From the NCBI GenBank assembly GCA_902826795.1, contig CADEGD010000001.1:143830-207829 (forward strand): 64,000 nucleotides of DNA. Direction: 5' to 3'. Shown here one piece after another: positions 8,519 to 16,334 of this stretch. The stretch's first letter is position 1. Each line of letters starts with the position of its first letter. This stretch comes from an uncultured Acidobacteriota bacterium (GTDB lineage Bacteria; Acidobacteriota; Blastocatellia; Pyrinomonadales; Pyrinomonadaceae). The translations under genes and the position numbers were made by a program. The notes under the pieces were generated by a model. That model did not search any database and was not told the origin of the DNA. It saw only the letters and a program-made list of their open reading frames with translations.

Positions 8519-8995
8519 TTAATACTCAACCTTGTCCGTTTTCTCGATCCAGTTTTTGAACACCGCAAGCCCTTCGTCGCGCATCAGCATTGTGATAGGA
8601 ACTTTGCGCGAGGCAAAGTCCGGACTGCTGATTTCTTCATAGATAAACTCGTCGTCAAAGCCGGCCTGAGCGGCGTCCTGACGATTGCACGCAATGAATA
8701 TCTGCGTGGGACGTGCCCAATAGATCGCGCCGAGGCACATCGGACACGGCTCGCACGAAGTGTATACGACACATCCTTCGAGCTGAAAAGTATTTAAATT
8801 TTTGCACGCCGCGCGGATCGCAACGACCTCGGCATGAGCCGTCGGGTCGTTAGTGGAAGTGACCTGATTGTTGCCTTCGCCAACCATCTCGCCGTCTCTG
8901 ACGATCACGCAGCCGAACGGCCCGCCAAGATTGCTGTCGGCTCCGGCGTGTGCCAGTTCGATCGCACGAGCCATGAATTTTTCGTGGTCGCTCAT
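8519..8995 (-). CDS. guaD: Guanine deaminase (cytidine deaminase-like fold)
   Basis: A 158-residue zinc deaminase of the small bacterial GuaD type, which converts guanine to xanthine. The zinc and catalytic residues are H54 and E56 in HAE, and C84 and C87 in PCPMC. The tail ending DKVEY fits the swapped C-terminal segment of GuaD. Its product is the substrate of the xanthine dehydrogenase encoded downstream. The start overlaps the stop of the glutaminyl cyclase gene by four bases, so the two are likely translationally coupled. tRNA adenosine deaminase is an alternative for this fold, but length and context favour GuaD. Confidence 0.88.
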   Translation of the reverse strand: MSDHEKFMARAIELAHAGADSNLGGPFGCVIVRDGEMVGEGNNQVTSTNDPTAHAEVVAIRAACKNLNTFQLEGCVVYTSCEPCPMCLGAIYWARPTQIFIACNRQDAAQAGFDDEFIYEEISSPDFASRKVPITMLMRDEGLAVFKNWIEKTDKVEY

Positions 8996-9840
8996 CGGAC
9001 GGACACCTTGATCTCGTAAAGTTTCTTCCAGAGTTTGCCGGTTACAAAGAGGCGGTCGCCGGCCTTGTCGTACGCGATGCCGTTCAAAACGTCGGCATCG
9101 TCTTCCTTGTCTTTAACGTCGTCGGCAAGCTTGTTGATATCTACACGGCCGAGCAGTTTGCCGGTCTGCGGATCGATTCGGATGATCCAACCGGTCTGCC
9201 AAATATTGGCCCATATCTCGCCGTTCACCATCTCAAGTTCGTTGAGCTGCATGATCGGTTTTCCGCTCTCGTCGTTGACGACTATCGTGCGCACGGTCTT
9301 GAAATCTTCCGGGTTGATCACGCGGATAACGTGCGTTCCGTCGCTCATGAAAAGATTGGTACCGTCGTTCGTCAAACCCCAGCCCTGTCCCGGGTAGCGC
9401 AGTTCCTTCTGCAGCTTCAGGTCGCTCAGGTTATAGACGAATGCAGTTCCTTCGTGCCACGTGATCTGAAATATCTTGTCACCTAGAATGGTGATTCCTT
9501 CGCCGAAATAGTCGCTAGGCACGTCCTGCTTTTGAAGAACTTTCCCGGTCTGATATTCGACCTTGCGGAGCGATGAATAGACTTTTGCGTCATTCGGTTG
9601 AACGGGATTGCTGCGGCTTCCGCCCGTTCCCTCATAGAGAAAGCCGTCATGATACTCAAGCCCTTGCGTAAAATCCGTCGGGTCGTGCGGATATTCTTTT
9701 ATGATTTGAAAATCGTATACGGGAACTGATGCCGGTTTCGTGTTAGCGTTCACGGGAGGTTTTGGCGGCATATTAACGTTGGCCGAGTTTCCGCAAGAGA
9801 ATGACGCGAGTGCTGTCAAGAGGAACAAATAAAAACGCAT
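8992..9840 (-). CDS. Glutaminyl-peptide cyclotransferase (lipoprotein)
   Basis: A 282-residue protein of the plant-type/bacterial glutamine cyclotransferase family, a five-bladed beta propeller that turns N-terminal Gln into pyroglutamate. A lipoprotein-type signal ends at LASFSCGN, followed by a Pro/Asn-rich linker. Family segments include FTQGLEYHDGFLYEGTG, YFGEGI, QITWHEGTAFVY, LNELEMVNGEIWANIW and VLNGIAYD. It is presumably tethered facing the periplasm. The 3' end overlaps guaD by four bases. The pairing with a purine gene has no obvious biochemical reason. Confidence 0.9.
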   Translation of the reverse strand: MRFYLFLLTALASFSCGNSANVNMPPKPPVNANTKPASVPVYDFQIIKEYPHDPTDFTQGLEYHDGFLYEGTGGSRSNPVQPNDAKVYSSLRKVEYQTGKVLQKQDVPSDYFGEGITILGDKIFQITWHEGTAFVYNLSDLKLQKELRYPGQGWGLTNDGTNLFMSDGTHVIRVINPEDFKTVRTIVVNDESGKPIMQLNELEMVNGEIWANIWQTGWIIRIDPQTGKLLGRVDINKLADDVKDKEDDADVLNGIAYDKAGDRLFVTGKLWKKLYEIKVSVR

Positions 9841-9841
9841 A

Positions 9842-11167
9842 TTATTTCGTCAACGCACGGCTTATCGCTCGTCGAAATGCGGATGCCGAAAGGCTGTAGA
9901 CCTTGACGCCGTTTACAAAGATAGTCGGCGTGCTGTTAACTCCAAGAGCGTTGCCGTCGGCCTGATCCTGTTTTATCTCGGCGGCGGCCGCAGCGTCGCT
10001 AAAGTCTATCTCAAACTGTTTTACGTTTAAACCGAGTTCGGCCGCGAACTTGGTCAGTGAAGCTTTATCGAGTGAATCCTGATTCCCGTAAAGCTTCTCG
10101 GCGAACTCGGTAAATTTACCCTGCTTCGCAGCTGCGTTGGCGGCAAGAGCCGCATTGAAGGCATTTTTGTGGGTGCTTTCAAGTGGATAGTCGCGGACGA
10201 CGAGCCGGACCTTCCCGGGAAACTCGGCCATCACCCGTTTTAGTTCAGGGTGCGTTCTGGCACACGCAGGACACTGAAAATCGCTAAACATAACGATCGT
10301 TACCGGAGCGGACGCCGGGCCAACCGATGGTTCGCCTTCGACCGTTATCGACTGTGCGATGACGGCCGGTCCCTTGAGCAGTATCTTCACCTGATACTTG
10401 GCGAACAACCGGTCCATCAACGCAGATTCGAGCTTCTCGCGTTCCTCGGCAGAAAAGTCTCGGAGTTTATCGGTAATCTCAGACGCGATGATCGCTCCCG
10501 GTTCGACGCTCTTTGCTTTAGCCTCCTCGCCGATCAGTGAGTTCAGTATTGCGATCTCAAGGTCGCCTCGAACATGTTCGTAATTGTGATGTTCGAATTC
10601 ATTCAACTCCAGCCGATTGCGAGTCTCAAAATCTTGTGCCGATATTTGCTTGCCGTTGAGAGTTGCGACGACGTCGAGCGGCTTGAGGTCGGGTGCATTG
10701 ACACTTTTTCCGACGGTATATTTGTACTTGGTCTGAAGCGAAGCGATGAAGTCGCTGACGGCTTTTTGCTCCGGATCACGACGCAGGAAAAAAACAATAT
10801 CGTCGCGAACCTCGGCCAGTGGCCGCCCACCAAGCTCCGACTGATTCTGATCGTATACTGCCTGGATTTGAACCGCGGTTGGCTGCGCGACTTTCGCTCG
10901 CTGAGCTTCGATAAGCTTTGCTGCGGTTGACCCCAAAGCTTTTGCTTCGATTTCCAAGAGATCTTCTGCGATCATCTGACCGAAAAGCTGCGAGCGCGTC
11001 TCTTCGAGCACTTTCTTTTGATTCGAAAGCTGCGCCTGCGACTCCGAAGACAGATCGGCGGATGTAAAAGTCTTACCCGTAGCGGTCGCGAGAACGCCTT
11101 CGTTCGATTGAGCAAAGGCAAGGCTTGAGAACAGCAATAGTATGATTCCAAGCGATTTAAGCATCAT
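9842..11167 (-). CDS. DsbA-like disulfide oxidoreductase with N-terminal helical domain
   Basis: A 441-residue exported protein. A signal peptide (LGIILLLFSSLAFAQ) is followed by about 240 residues of helical sequence that resembles the N-terminal region of SurA/peptidyl-prolyl chaperones. A thioredoxin-fold domain completes it. The active site is C299-P-A-C302 in FSDFQCPACARTH, and the cis-Pro loop is STPTIFVNG. It likely forms or shuffles disulfides in exported proteins. The start is the ATG pair at 11167/11164; the 84 upstream codons are Arg-rich antisense of the glycosylase gene. It is two bases downstream of the glutaminyl cyclase start, so the two may share a transcript. Confidence 0.87.
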   Translation of the reverse strand: MMLKSLGIILLLFSSLAFAQSNEGVLATATGKTFTSADLSSESQAQLSNQKKVLEETRSQLFGQMIAEDLLEIEAKALGSTAAKLIEAQRAKVAQPTAVQIQAVYDQNQSELGGRPLAEVRDDIVFFLRRDPEQKAVSDFIASLQTKYKYTVGKSVNAPDLKPLDVVATLNGKQISAQDFETRNRLELNEFEHHNYEHVRGDLEIAILNSLIGEEAKAKSVEPGAIIASEITDKLRDFSAEEREKLESALMDRLFAKYQVKILLKGPAVIAQSITVEGEPSVGPASAPVTIVMFSDFQCPACARTHPELKRVMAEFPGKVRLVVRDYPLESTHKNAFNAALAANAAAKQGKFTEFAEKLYGNQDSLDKASLTKFAAELGLNVKQFEIDFSDAAAAAEIKQDQADGNALGVNSTPTIFVNGVKVYSLSASAFRRAISRALTK

Positions 11168-11211
11168 GGAAATTGTAGCAAATCGCCTGCGGTGGCAGTA
11201 TCTGTTTAAAC

Positions 11212-11871
11212 ATGGGAGACAGGCTGGAACAAAGCTGGTATCAAACCGAAGAGACGAGCGCGGCCGCGAAGGAAATGCTCGGTAAACTGCTGGTCGTCTC
11301 GGATGAAAATGGAGAACGCGTAGCCGGAATGATCGTCGAGGTCGAGGCTTATTGCGGCGTGACAGACCGGGCCGCGCACAGCTACGGCGGACGACGAACC
11401 GCTCGCAACGAGGTGACATACGGCCCCGGCGGCCACGCGTACGTTTTCTTTATCTACGGAATGTACTTCCAGCTAAATGTAGTGCTCGGTCCCGTCGATC
11501 ACCCGCATGTTTTGCTGATCCGAGCTATCGAGCCAGTTGAGGGCATCGAGATAATGCGCGACCGTCGTGGCATGTCGGAACGGGAAGCGGTAGCGACCGA
11601 GTCATCAAGGATCAGACCGAAGGATACCAACCTCACCTCCGGCCCAGGTAAACTCTGCATCGCTCTCGGCATCGACCGGTCGTACAACGGTGACGATCTT
11701 GTCGAAGGCAGCCGCGTCTGGATCGAAGATCACCGCTCATTCACCGAAGACGAGATCGCCGTCGGCAAACGCATCGGTATCGACTACGCCGGCGAGGATG
11801 CGGATCTTCCTTGGAGATTTTGGGTGAAAGGGAATCAATACGTGAGCAAGCCTCGTGTGCCTGCCGGGTGA
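11212..11871 (+). CDS. DNA-3-methyladenine glycosylase (AAG/MPG family)
   Basis: A 219-residue base-excision repair enzyme that removes alkylated purines. The family core is clear: MIVEVEAYCGVTDRAAHSYG, RNEVTYGPGGHAYVFFIYGM and NVV, then SGPGKLCIALGID. The catalytic Glu is in EVEAY. Length is normal for the bacterial family. The gene diverges from the DsbA-like gene, and its end is followed after 22 bases by the aminotransferase start, suggesting co-transcription of the two. Confidence 0.93.
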   Translation: MGDRLEQSWYQTEETSAAAKEMLGKLLVVSDENGERVAGMIVEVEAYCGVTDRAAHSYGGRRTARNEVTYGPGGHAYVFFIYGMYFQLNVVLGPVDHPHVLLIRAIEPVEGIEIMRDRRGMSEREAVATESSRIRPKDTNLTSGPGKLCIALGIDRSYNGDDLVEGSRVWIEDHRSFTEDEIAVGKRIGIDYAGEDADLPWRFWVKGNQYVSKPRVPAG

Positions 11872-11893
11872 GAAATTGCTATTCTATTCGCTT

Positions 11894-13057
11894 ATGACCG
11901 AAGCAAAAGTTAAGAAGGTGAAGCCGGATATTCGTGCGATCACGCGTCTTGTACCGCCCAGCGGTAACCTCGTTCAGGGGCAATCGGAACTGCCGATCGA
12001 TCCTCAGTTGGCGAAGGAAGTGGCTAATATTATCGCCGCGAGCCGTAACCATTACGGCGGCAGCGAGGGCGACGAAACGCTGCGGAATGCGGTCGCCGAG
12101 AAGATCAAGCGATACAACAACATCGATATCGACGTCGACGCTCGGCCATTCGAAGTGATGGTGACGAACGGCGGTACGGGAGCGCTGATCGGTATCGCAC
12201 AGGCATACCTGAGAGGAAAGTCGGCATTGGTTTTCGAACCATATTATCCATATCACCGACGCATCCTCGAAGAGTTTGGCGGCAAGACCGAGACGTTCGA
12301 GCTGGACGAGAAGCTGCAGTTTGAGAAAGACGCTTTGCTTGCTCGGGCAAAGGAATTAAAGGACCGCAGCGAATATCCGCTAAAAGCTATCATCGTTTGT
12401 TCGCCGGCGAACCCGAGCGGAAAAGTTCTCTCGCAAACCGAACTCGAAGCGATCGCCGACATAGCCAAGGAACTCGACCTGCTCGTCATTTCAGACGAGG
12501 TTTATGAGCATTACGTCACCGGCGAGAATCCTCATACGCCGATCGCATCGCTGCCCGATATGCGCGAGCGGACGATCACGGTCAACTCGTTCTCGAAGTC
12601 GTGGAATATCTCAGGCTGGCGGCTGGGATATGCATACGGCAAAGGCGAGCTGATCGCGCCGATCAACAATGCCGCAAACGTCATCTACGTTTGCCCGGCG
12701 ACTCCGCTGCAGGCGGCTCTTGCGAAGGTGCTGATGGCCGACGGCGATTATTACACGAAGCTTCGCGACAAGTTCGATGCCAAGCGTCAGTCGTTCGGCG
12801 ACGGGCTGGAGGGACTCGGATTCGACCTCTACGACTCGGGGTCTGCGTTCTACATCTGGGCCCGCATCCCCGAAGGCCACAATGACGCCATCGAATTCAA
12901 CGAAATGCTCATGCGCGACGCCGGTGTCGGCATGACGCCCGGATCCGCATTCGCCGATACCGATACGTGGGATCCGTACGTCCGCATTTGCATCGCCCGC
13001 GAAGATCAGGTGCTGGAAGGTGCGATGGAGAAATTACACTCTGTGTTGGCGAGGTAG
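11894..13057 (+). CDS. PLP-dependent aminotransferase, class I/II
   Basis: A 387-residue fold-type I aminotransferase. The PLP lysine is K235 in NSFSKSWNISGWRLGY. SPANPSG at 170-176 and ISDEVYEHY at 199-207 are the usual PLP-contact segments. The ATG at 11894 follows the glycosylase stop; a longer reading from 11855 would overlap it. The substrate is not determinable: aspartate, aromatic amino acids, kynurenine or LL-DAP are all possible. It is one of two class I/II aminotransferases here and so a candidate for the N-succinyl-DAP step, though the one at 50666 lies beside asd. Confidence 0.88.
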   Translation: MTEAKVKKVKPDIRAITRLVPPSGNLVQGQSELPIDPQLAKEVANIIAASRNHYGGSEGDETLRNAVAEKIKRYNNIDIDVDARPFEVMVTNGGTGALIGIAQAYLRGKSALVFEPYYPYHRRILEEFGGKTETFELDEKLQFEKDALLARAKELKDRSEYPLKAIIVCSPANPSGKVLSQTELEAIADIAKELDLLVISDEVYEHYVTGENPHTPIASLPDMRERTITVNSFSKSWNISGWRLGYAYGKGELIAPINNAANVIYVCPATPLQAALAKVLMADGDYYTKLRDKFDAKRQSFGDGLEGLGFDLYDSGSAFYIWARIPEGHNDAIEFNEMLMRDAGVGMTPGSAFADTDTWDPYVRICIAREDQVLEGAMEKLHSVLAR

Positions 13058-13059
13058 TC

Positions 13060-13593
13060 ATGACATCGAAGTTATTGAGGTTAGTTCTTGTCTATTCCGC
13101 ACTCGTTGTGTCAGCATCCGGGCAGGGTGACGCGGCGGATTCGGATGCGTCTCGCTTTGCCGGCAAATGGGTGCTTGCGGAAGTGCGTCAGATCCCCGGC
13201 AAGCGCAACCTCCCGTTGTCGAGAGATGATTCGAAGCTAAAGATCGAGATGGATATTCGTGTTTCAGGAAACGAGCTGTATGTTGATGAGAAATCGGACC
13301 CATATTCACGCTCGCCGAAATATTTTCTCGACGGAAGAGGAGAAAAGAATCCGGGCTTTACCGCAGGTTTTGTATACGAAACGGTAACCAAATTCAGTAA
13401 CGGAAAGATCGTGATCGAACGCCGGCTTGAGGGTTTTGGGCCTGACTCTCAGGTCGATGAACAAGAGTGGAGCTTATCCCCAGATGGCAAGCAGCTTGAG
13501 ATCCTTACGCGCACGACAAACGGCCGCAGCCGCGTAATGGCGGGCCGGGGCATCGAAACTGCAAGGCCGACGCAGATTTTCAAACGAATCTAG
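13060..13593 (+). CDS. Exported lipocalin-like hypothetical protein
   Basis: A 177-residue protein with a signal peptide (LLRLVLVYSALVVSASGQ) and a mature part beginning FAGKWVLAEVRQIPG. The FxGxW start and the alternating beta pattern (KIVIERRLEGFGPDSQ, KQLEILTRT) suggest a lipocalin-like barrel, but no named family was recognised. It starts two bases after the aminotransferase stop (TAGTCATG), so it is probably co-transcribed with it. The unit ends at the terminator at 13676. Confidence 0.65.
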   Translation: MTSKLLRLVLVYSALVVSASGQGDAADSDASRFAGKWVLAEVRQIPGKRNLPLSRDDSKLKIEMDIRVSGNELYVDEKSDPYSRSPKYFLDGRGEKNPGFTAGFVYETVTKFSNGKIVIERRLEGFGPDSQVDEQEWSLSPDGKQLEILTRTTNGRSRVMAGRGIETARPTQIFKRI

Positions 13594-13675
13594 TAACCTA
13601 TTTCGGCGACTTTTGACGAATTTCCCGTCCGTCCTGGCCTAAAGTGATCCGAAATGCTTCGGGCAAAACTTTTAT

Positions 13676-13714
13676 TAAAGACCGTCCACCTCATAACGGG
13701 TGGCCGGTCTTTTT
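13676..13714 (+). terminator. Rho-independent terminator
   Basis: AAAGACCGTCCACC pairs with GGTGGCCGGTCTTT around an eight-base loop, with one internal mismatch, and is followed by TTTTTA. It closes the glycosylase-aminotransferase-lipocalin unit and lies 65 bases before the next gene, so that gene needs its own promoter. Confidence 0.85.
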
Positions 13715-13779
13715 AGATGATCTGCCGGATTGTCATTTTGCCGGTCAACCGAAATCGGAAGATTTTGGAGGATCTAACT

Positions 13780-14244
13780 ATGATGTTCTTCGGAGACGGC
13801 CAATTCCCAAAATGCGCAAGCTATATGCGGTCAAGGATCGTCGGTTTGTCGAAAACTTCCAAGGTCTATTCCGCGTTGGTCGAATGCATAGAGGACGAAA
13901 AGTTAGTCAAACTTGCCTTGGGTGCAGGAACTTATCCTCGATTGATGATCGAAAAAATAGTGAAGGGCTATAAGGTTATTGATGGTATCTATCAAGGTGA
14001 ATGCGATAAGTCAAAACTCAATTATATCTACGTTCACACTCGTGTCGCTGAAGGTTTTGAAGAATTTAACCACTCCTATCCGCCGTATTTCGAAAAGGTC
14101 GTTCTCCACGAAACGGTCCATTGGGGGCGCCATCTCGCCGGGTTGCCCGGAGAGATCAACGGACGAGAAGCAGGCAGTTGGTTCGAGCATCTCGCATACA
14201 ACACCCCGTACAAATGGCACGGCGACGTGAAGTGCCCTACCTAG
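13780..14244 (+). CDS. Putative HETVH zinc metallopeptidase, polymorphic-toxin-like
   Basis: A 154-residue protein with a zincin motif H110-E111-T-V-H114 (VVLHETVHWGRH), followed by GREAGSWFE with conserved-looking acids E130 and E136. The combination 'HExVHWG ... E.G..FE' resembles the metallopeptidase toxin domains found at the C-termini of polymorphic toxins (Tox-MPTase type). Here it stands alone, with no signal peptide, trafficking domain or visible immunity gene. A good RBS (GGAGG, nine bases before ATG) sets the start. It follows a strong terminator, so it is expressed independently. The family assignment is inference. Confidence 0.6.
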   Translation: MMFFGDGQFPKCASYMRSRIVGLSKTSKVYSALVECIEDEKLVKLALGAGTYPRLMIEKIVKGYKVIDGIYQGECDKSKLNYIYVHTRVAEGFEEFNHSYPPYFEKVVLHETVHWGRHLAGLPGEINGREAGSWFEHLAYNTPYKWHGDVKCPT

Positions 14245-14321
14245 ATCTTTGCCGATCAACTAATCATTCTCGCGGCCACGTTTTTTGAACGCACGTTTAA
14301 AGAGACGTGGCTTTCGTTTTC

Positions 14322-15359
14322 TCAGAAACATTCGCCCGCAATCGTCACGAACTTCTGACTTTGTTTGTGGCCATAGCCTTCACCGTGCCAGAGCCTCAGT
14401 GAGTCGGTCAAAGATCGGAACTTATCTTGCGAGCTTGCGGGATATGCGGAACGCCATTGAGGACAACTTCGCTTTCGCACAATTCCGCGGATCGAAGATC
14501 GAAGCCCGGGAATATACAGCGAGGGATTTAAAGCCTCGTTCAAGTGATCCGAAATGAACGGCCGAAGGAGTAGTTCCTCGGAAATGCCGGCATCATTCAA
14601 TCTCCACTGGTTATCTTTCAACGTCAAGGTTGGCGGCCGGTCAAGGATTCCGACCGTGATAGGCCTTGTCAATCCTTCATAGAATCGCATGCCGACCATA
14701 TTCGCAAACAGGTCCGCGTTCGAGAAGACGGCGCCGACCATGGTGCCATAGTAAGTGTTTTCGGTCATTCGTCCCCAAGAAATAGCCTTCGCCTCTGCCG
14801 CCTGAAGCGGTAATCCCTTCGCTCTATATCTTTCCGCGATGCGGTGATACTGGTATCCCTGCTGAAAGAAATGAGCGATCTTGTCGGTTCCGAGATGAAC
14901 TCCGTAGATGTTTACGGTCGGGCTGATGGTCAGATAGTCGGTTGGTATCCAGACGTAGATTGAGTCTCGATAATTGGTCTTGTATCTCGCTGGCTGTGCT
15001 CGGAATTTGTGAGAGTTGATCCAATCCCCAGCCTTCGCGAACGCGATGATCCCATAGCCGAGTTCGTCATAGACCGCTCGCTCGATTGCAGCCGCCGACC
15101 GCAGATGCTCAAGCCGCTTCCTCGCGTTAGTCCGCTCACAACTCTGCCGCTCAAGACACGCCATCTCCGTAAGGATCTTCGCGTTTACTTTACCCACAGC
15201 TTTTTGCAGATTCTCGACCGTATACTCGTAAACTTCCGGCCCGATATCCGTCAGCGGCACCGGCGGCAGATTGAATTGGTCAGTCTCAAACCCCACTCCT
15301 CGATCGGGATTCATGACGAGCGCGAGAAGGACTGCAATTGTGGTGAAAGTTTTGATCAT
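14322..15359 (-). CDS. Exported protein of unknown function
   Basis: A 345-residue protein with a signal peptide (FTTIAVLLALVMNPDRGVG). A distinctive central segment reads YGVHLGTDKIAHFFQQGYQY, with His and Asp that could bind a ligand or metal. A second is AKAISWGRMTENTYYGTM. The protein ends KFVTIAGECF with a Cys, and three other Cys occur at ACLERQSCER and KRSCPQW, so disulfides are likely. I do not recognise the family. It is convergent with the metallopeptidase-like gene. The 77-base gap has an imperfect hairpin (GCCACGT/ACGTGGC). Confidence 0.6.
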   Translation of the reverse strand: MIKTFTTIAVLLALVMNPDRGVGFETDQFNLPPVPLTDIGPEVYEYTVENLQKAVGKVNAKILTEMACLERQSCERTNARKRLEHLRSAAAIERAVYDELGYGIIAFAKAGDWINSHKFRAQPARYKTNYRDSIYVWIPTDYLTISPTVNIYGVHLGTDKIAHFFQQGYQYHRIAERYRAKGLPLQAAEAKAISWGRMTENTYYGTMVGAVFSNADLFANMVGMRFYEGLTRPITVGILDRPPTLTLKDNQWRLNDAGISEELLLRPFISDHLNEALNPSLYIPGLRSSIRGIVRKRSCPQWRSAYPASSQDKFRSLTDSLRLWHGEGYGHKQSQKFVTIAGECF

Positions 15360-15421
15360 CTTGACTTTGACCAGTCAGATTCTAGCATCCTCGTTCAGCC
15401 TTAGCGTTTGCTAGAATAGGT

Positions 15422-15754
15422 TTGGTGGTCAGCTTAAGTGACAGATATGCGCTCGCAGTTCATCTAGCTATTGCGGAAAAACTGCGCTCAACGCCGGAAG
15501 AAGTTTTAAGGATCGCTAACCGAAATCTGGACCGATGGATAAGCAGTGGCGATTTTGACCGCTCTGAGATGGTTACTTTGCAGGAGTGGAAAGAGATTTT
15601 AGAAAGTAACGGTCCCGACGAAATAGCGAATCTTATAACTTCTCGGACAGACGAAGGCCAACGCCTTCGTTCTTCGTCGCCTTTCGTCGGAATACTTACT
15701 TACGAAGAGCGCGACAGGACTTGGAGTGAGTGTGCGGAAATCGGCCTTGCGTAA
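15422..15754 (+). CDS. Antitoxin-like small protein partnered with a DUF6036 gene
   Basis: About 110 residues, starting at TTG 15422 or GTG 15425. It has a helical N-terminus (DRYALAVHLAIAEKLRSTPE), a WKEILES segment, and GQRLRSSSPFVGILTYEERD. The 'LRxSSPFxGxL' ending is a recurring feature of small proteins that precede predicted nucleotidyltransferase toxins. Its end overlaps the next gene by roughly 29 bases, so the two are translationally coupled. The antitoxin role is inferred from this pairing; no DNA-binding motif is certain. Confidence 0.55.
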   Translation: MVVSLSDRYALAVHLAIAEKLRSTPEEVLRIANRNLDRWISSGDFDRSEMVTLQEWKEILESNGPDEIANLITSRTDEGQRLRSSSPFVGILTYEERDRTWSECAEIGLA

Positions 15755-16327
15755 TCTCATAGCGGAGTTTTCCAAGCTCTATGGAAGCGAACTTCCGATA
15801 ATCGTTGGTTTCAGGCGCTCTTCGCTGTCACTGACGATCTTCCGGAAGTTGCGAGGCGATCTATCGAATGTGATTTTTTGTTTGCGCCGGGCAAAATGCA
15901 TTTGCGTGACCAGATCGAAAAAGAGCTGGGTATTCAGAGCGATTTTCGGGTCGAACACGGTTACTACGCGGACGGGCTAGGCATCGCGACCGTGACCTTG
16001 CCGGAAGGATGGGAAGATCGTCTCACGCCATTGAAAGATGAGAACGGGATCACCGTAGCCAACTGCGTTGAGCTTTACGACGTTGCGTCGGCAAAGCTGG
16101 CCGCCGGTCGTGAGAAGGACCATGAGTTTCTTAAGAGTCTGATACTTTCGGATTCGCTAGATTTTCAGATGCTCCTGGATCGCTTCATTCTCCTTCGCGA
16201 CAAAGTTGAGAACGATACACTTCTGATCAGACTCAGAAAGTTCGTCGACGCTCTTTCGAAAGAACGCACTTATTTCAAACACCAGATCGATACGCTCAAT
16301 AGTTACATTCGAAAGACTAAGTTTTAG
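15726..16327 (+). pseudogene. DUF6036-type nucleotidyltransferase, frameshifted
   Basis: The protein is read in two frames. The first, from GTG 15726, gives LRNLIAEFSKLYGSELPIIV and G-F. The second continues with QALFAVTDDLPEVARRSIEC and later GYYADG, LPEGWEDRL, LYDVASAKLAAGREKD. The junction is at 15810-15814 (GGTTTCAGG), where one added base, for example TTCC for TTC, would join the frames. KLAAGREKD and GYYADG are typical of DUF6036 predicted nucleotidyltransferases, which occur as toxin halves of two-gene modules. With the break, the longest intact product is about 149 residues from TTG 15878 and lacks the nucleotidyltransferase N-terminus. A sequencing indel is the alternative. Confidence 0.65.
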
Positions 16328-16334
16328 ATATCGT

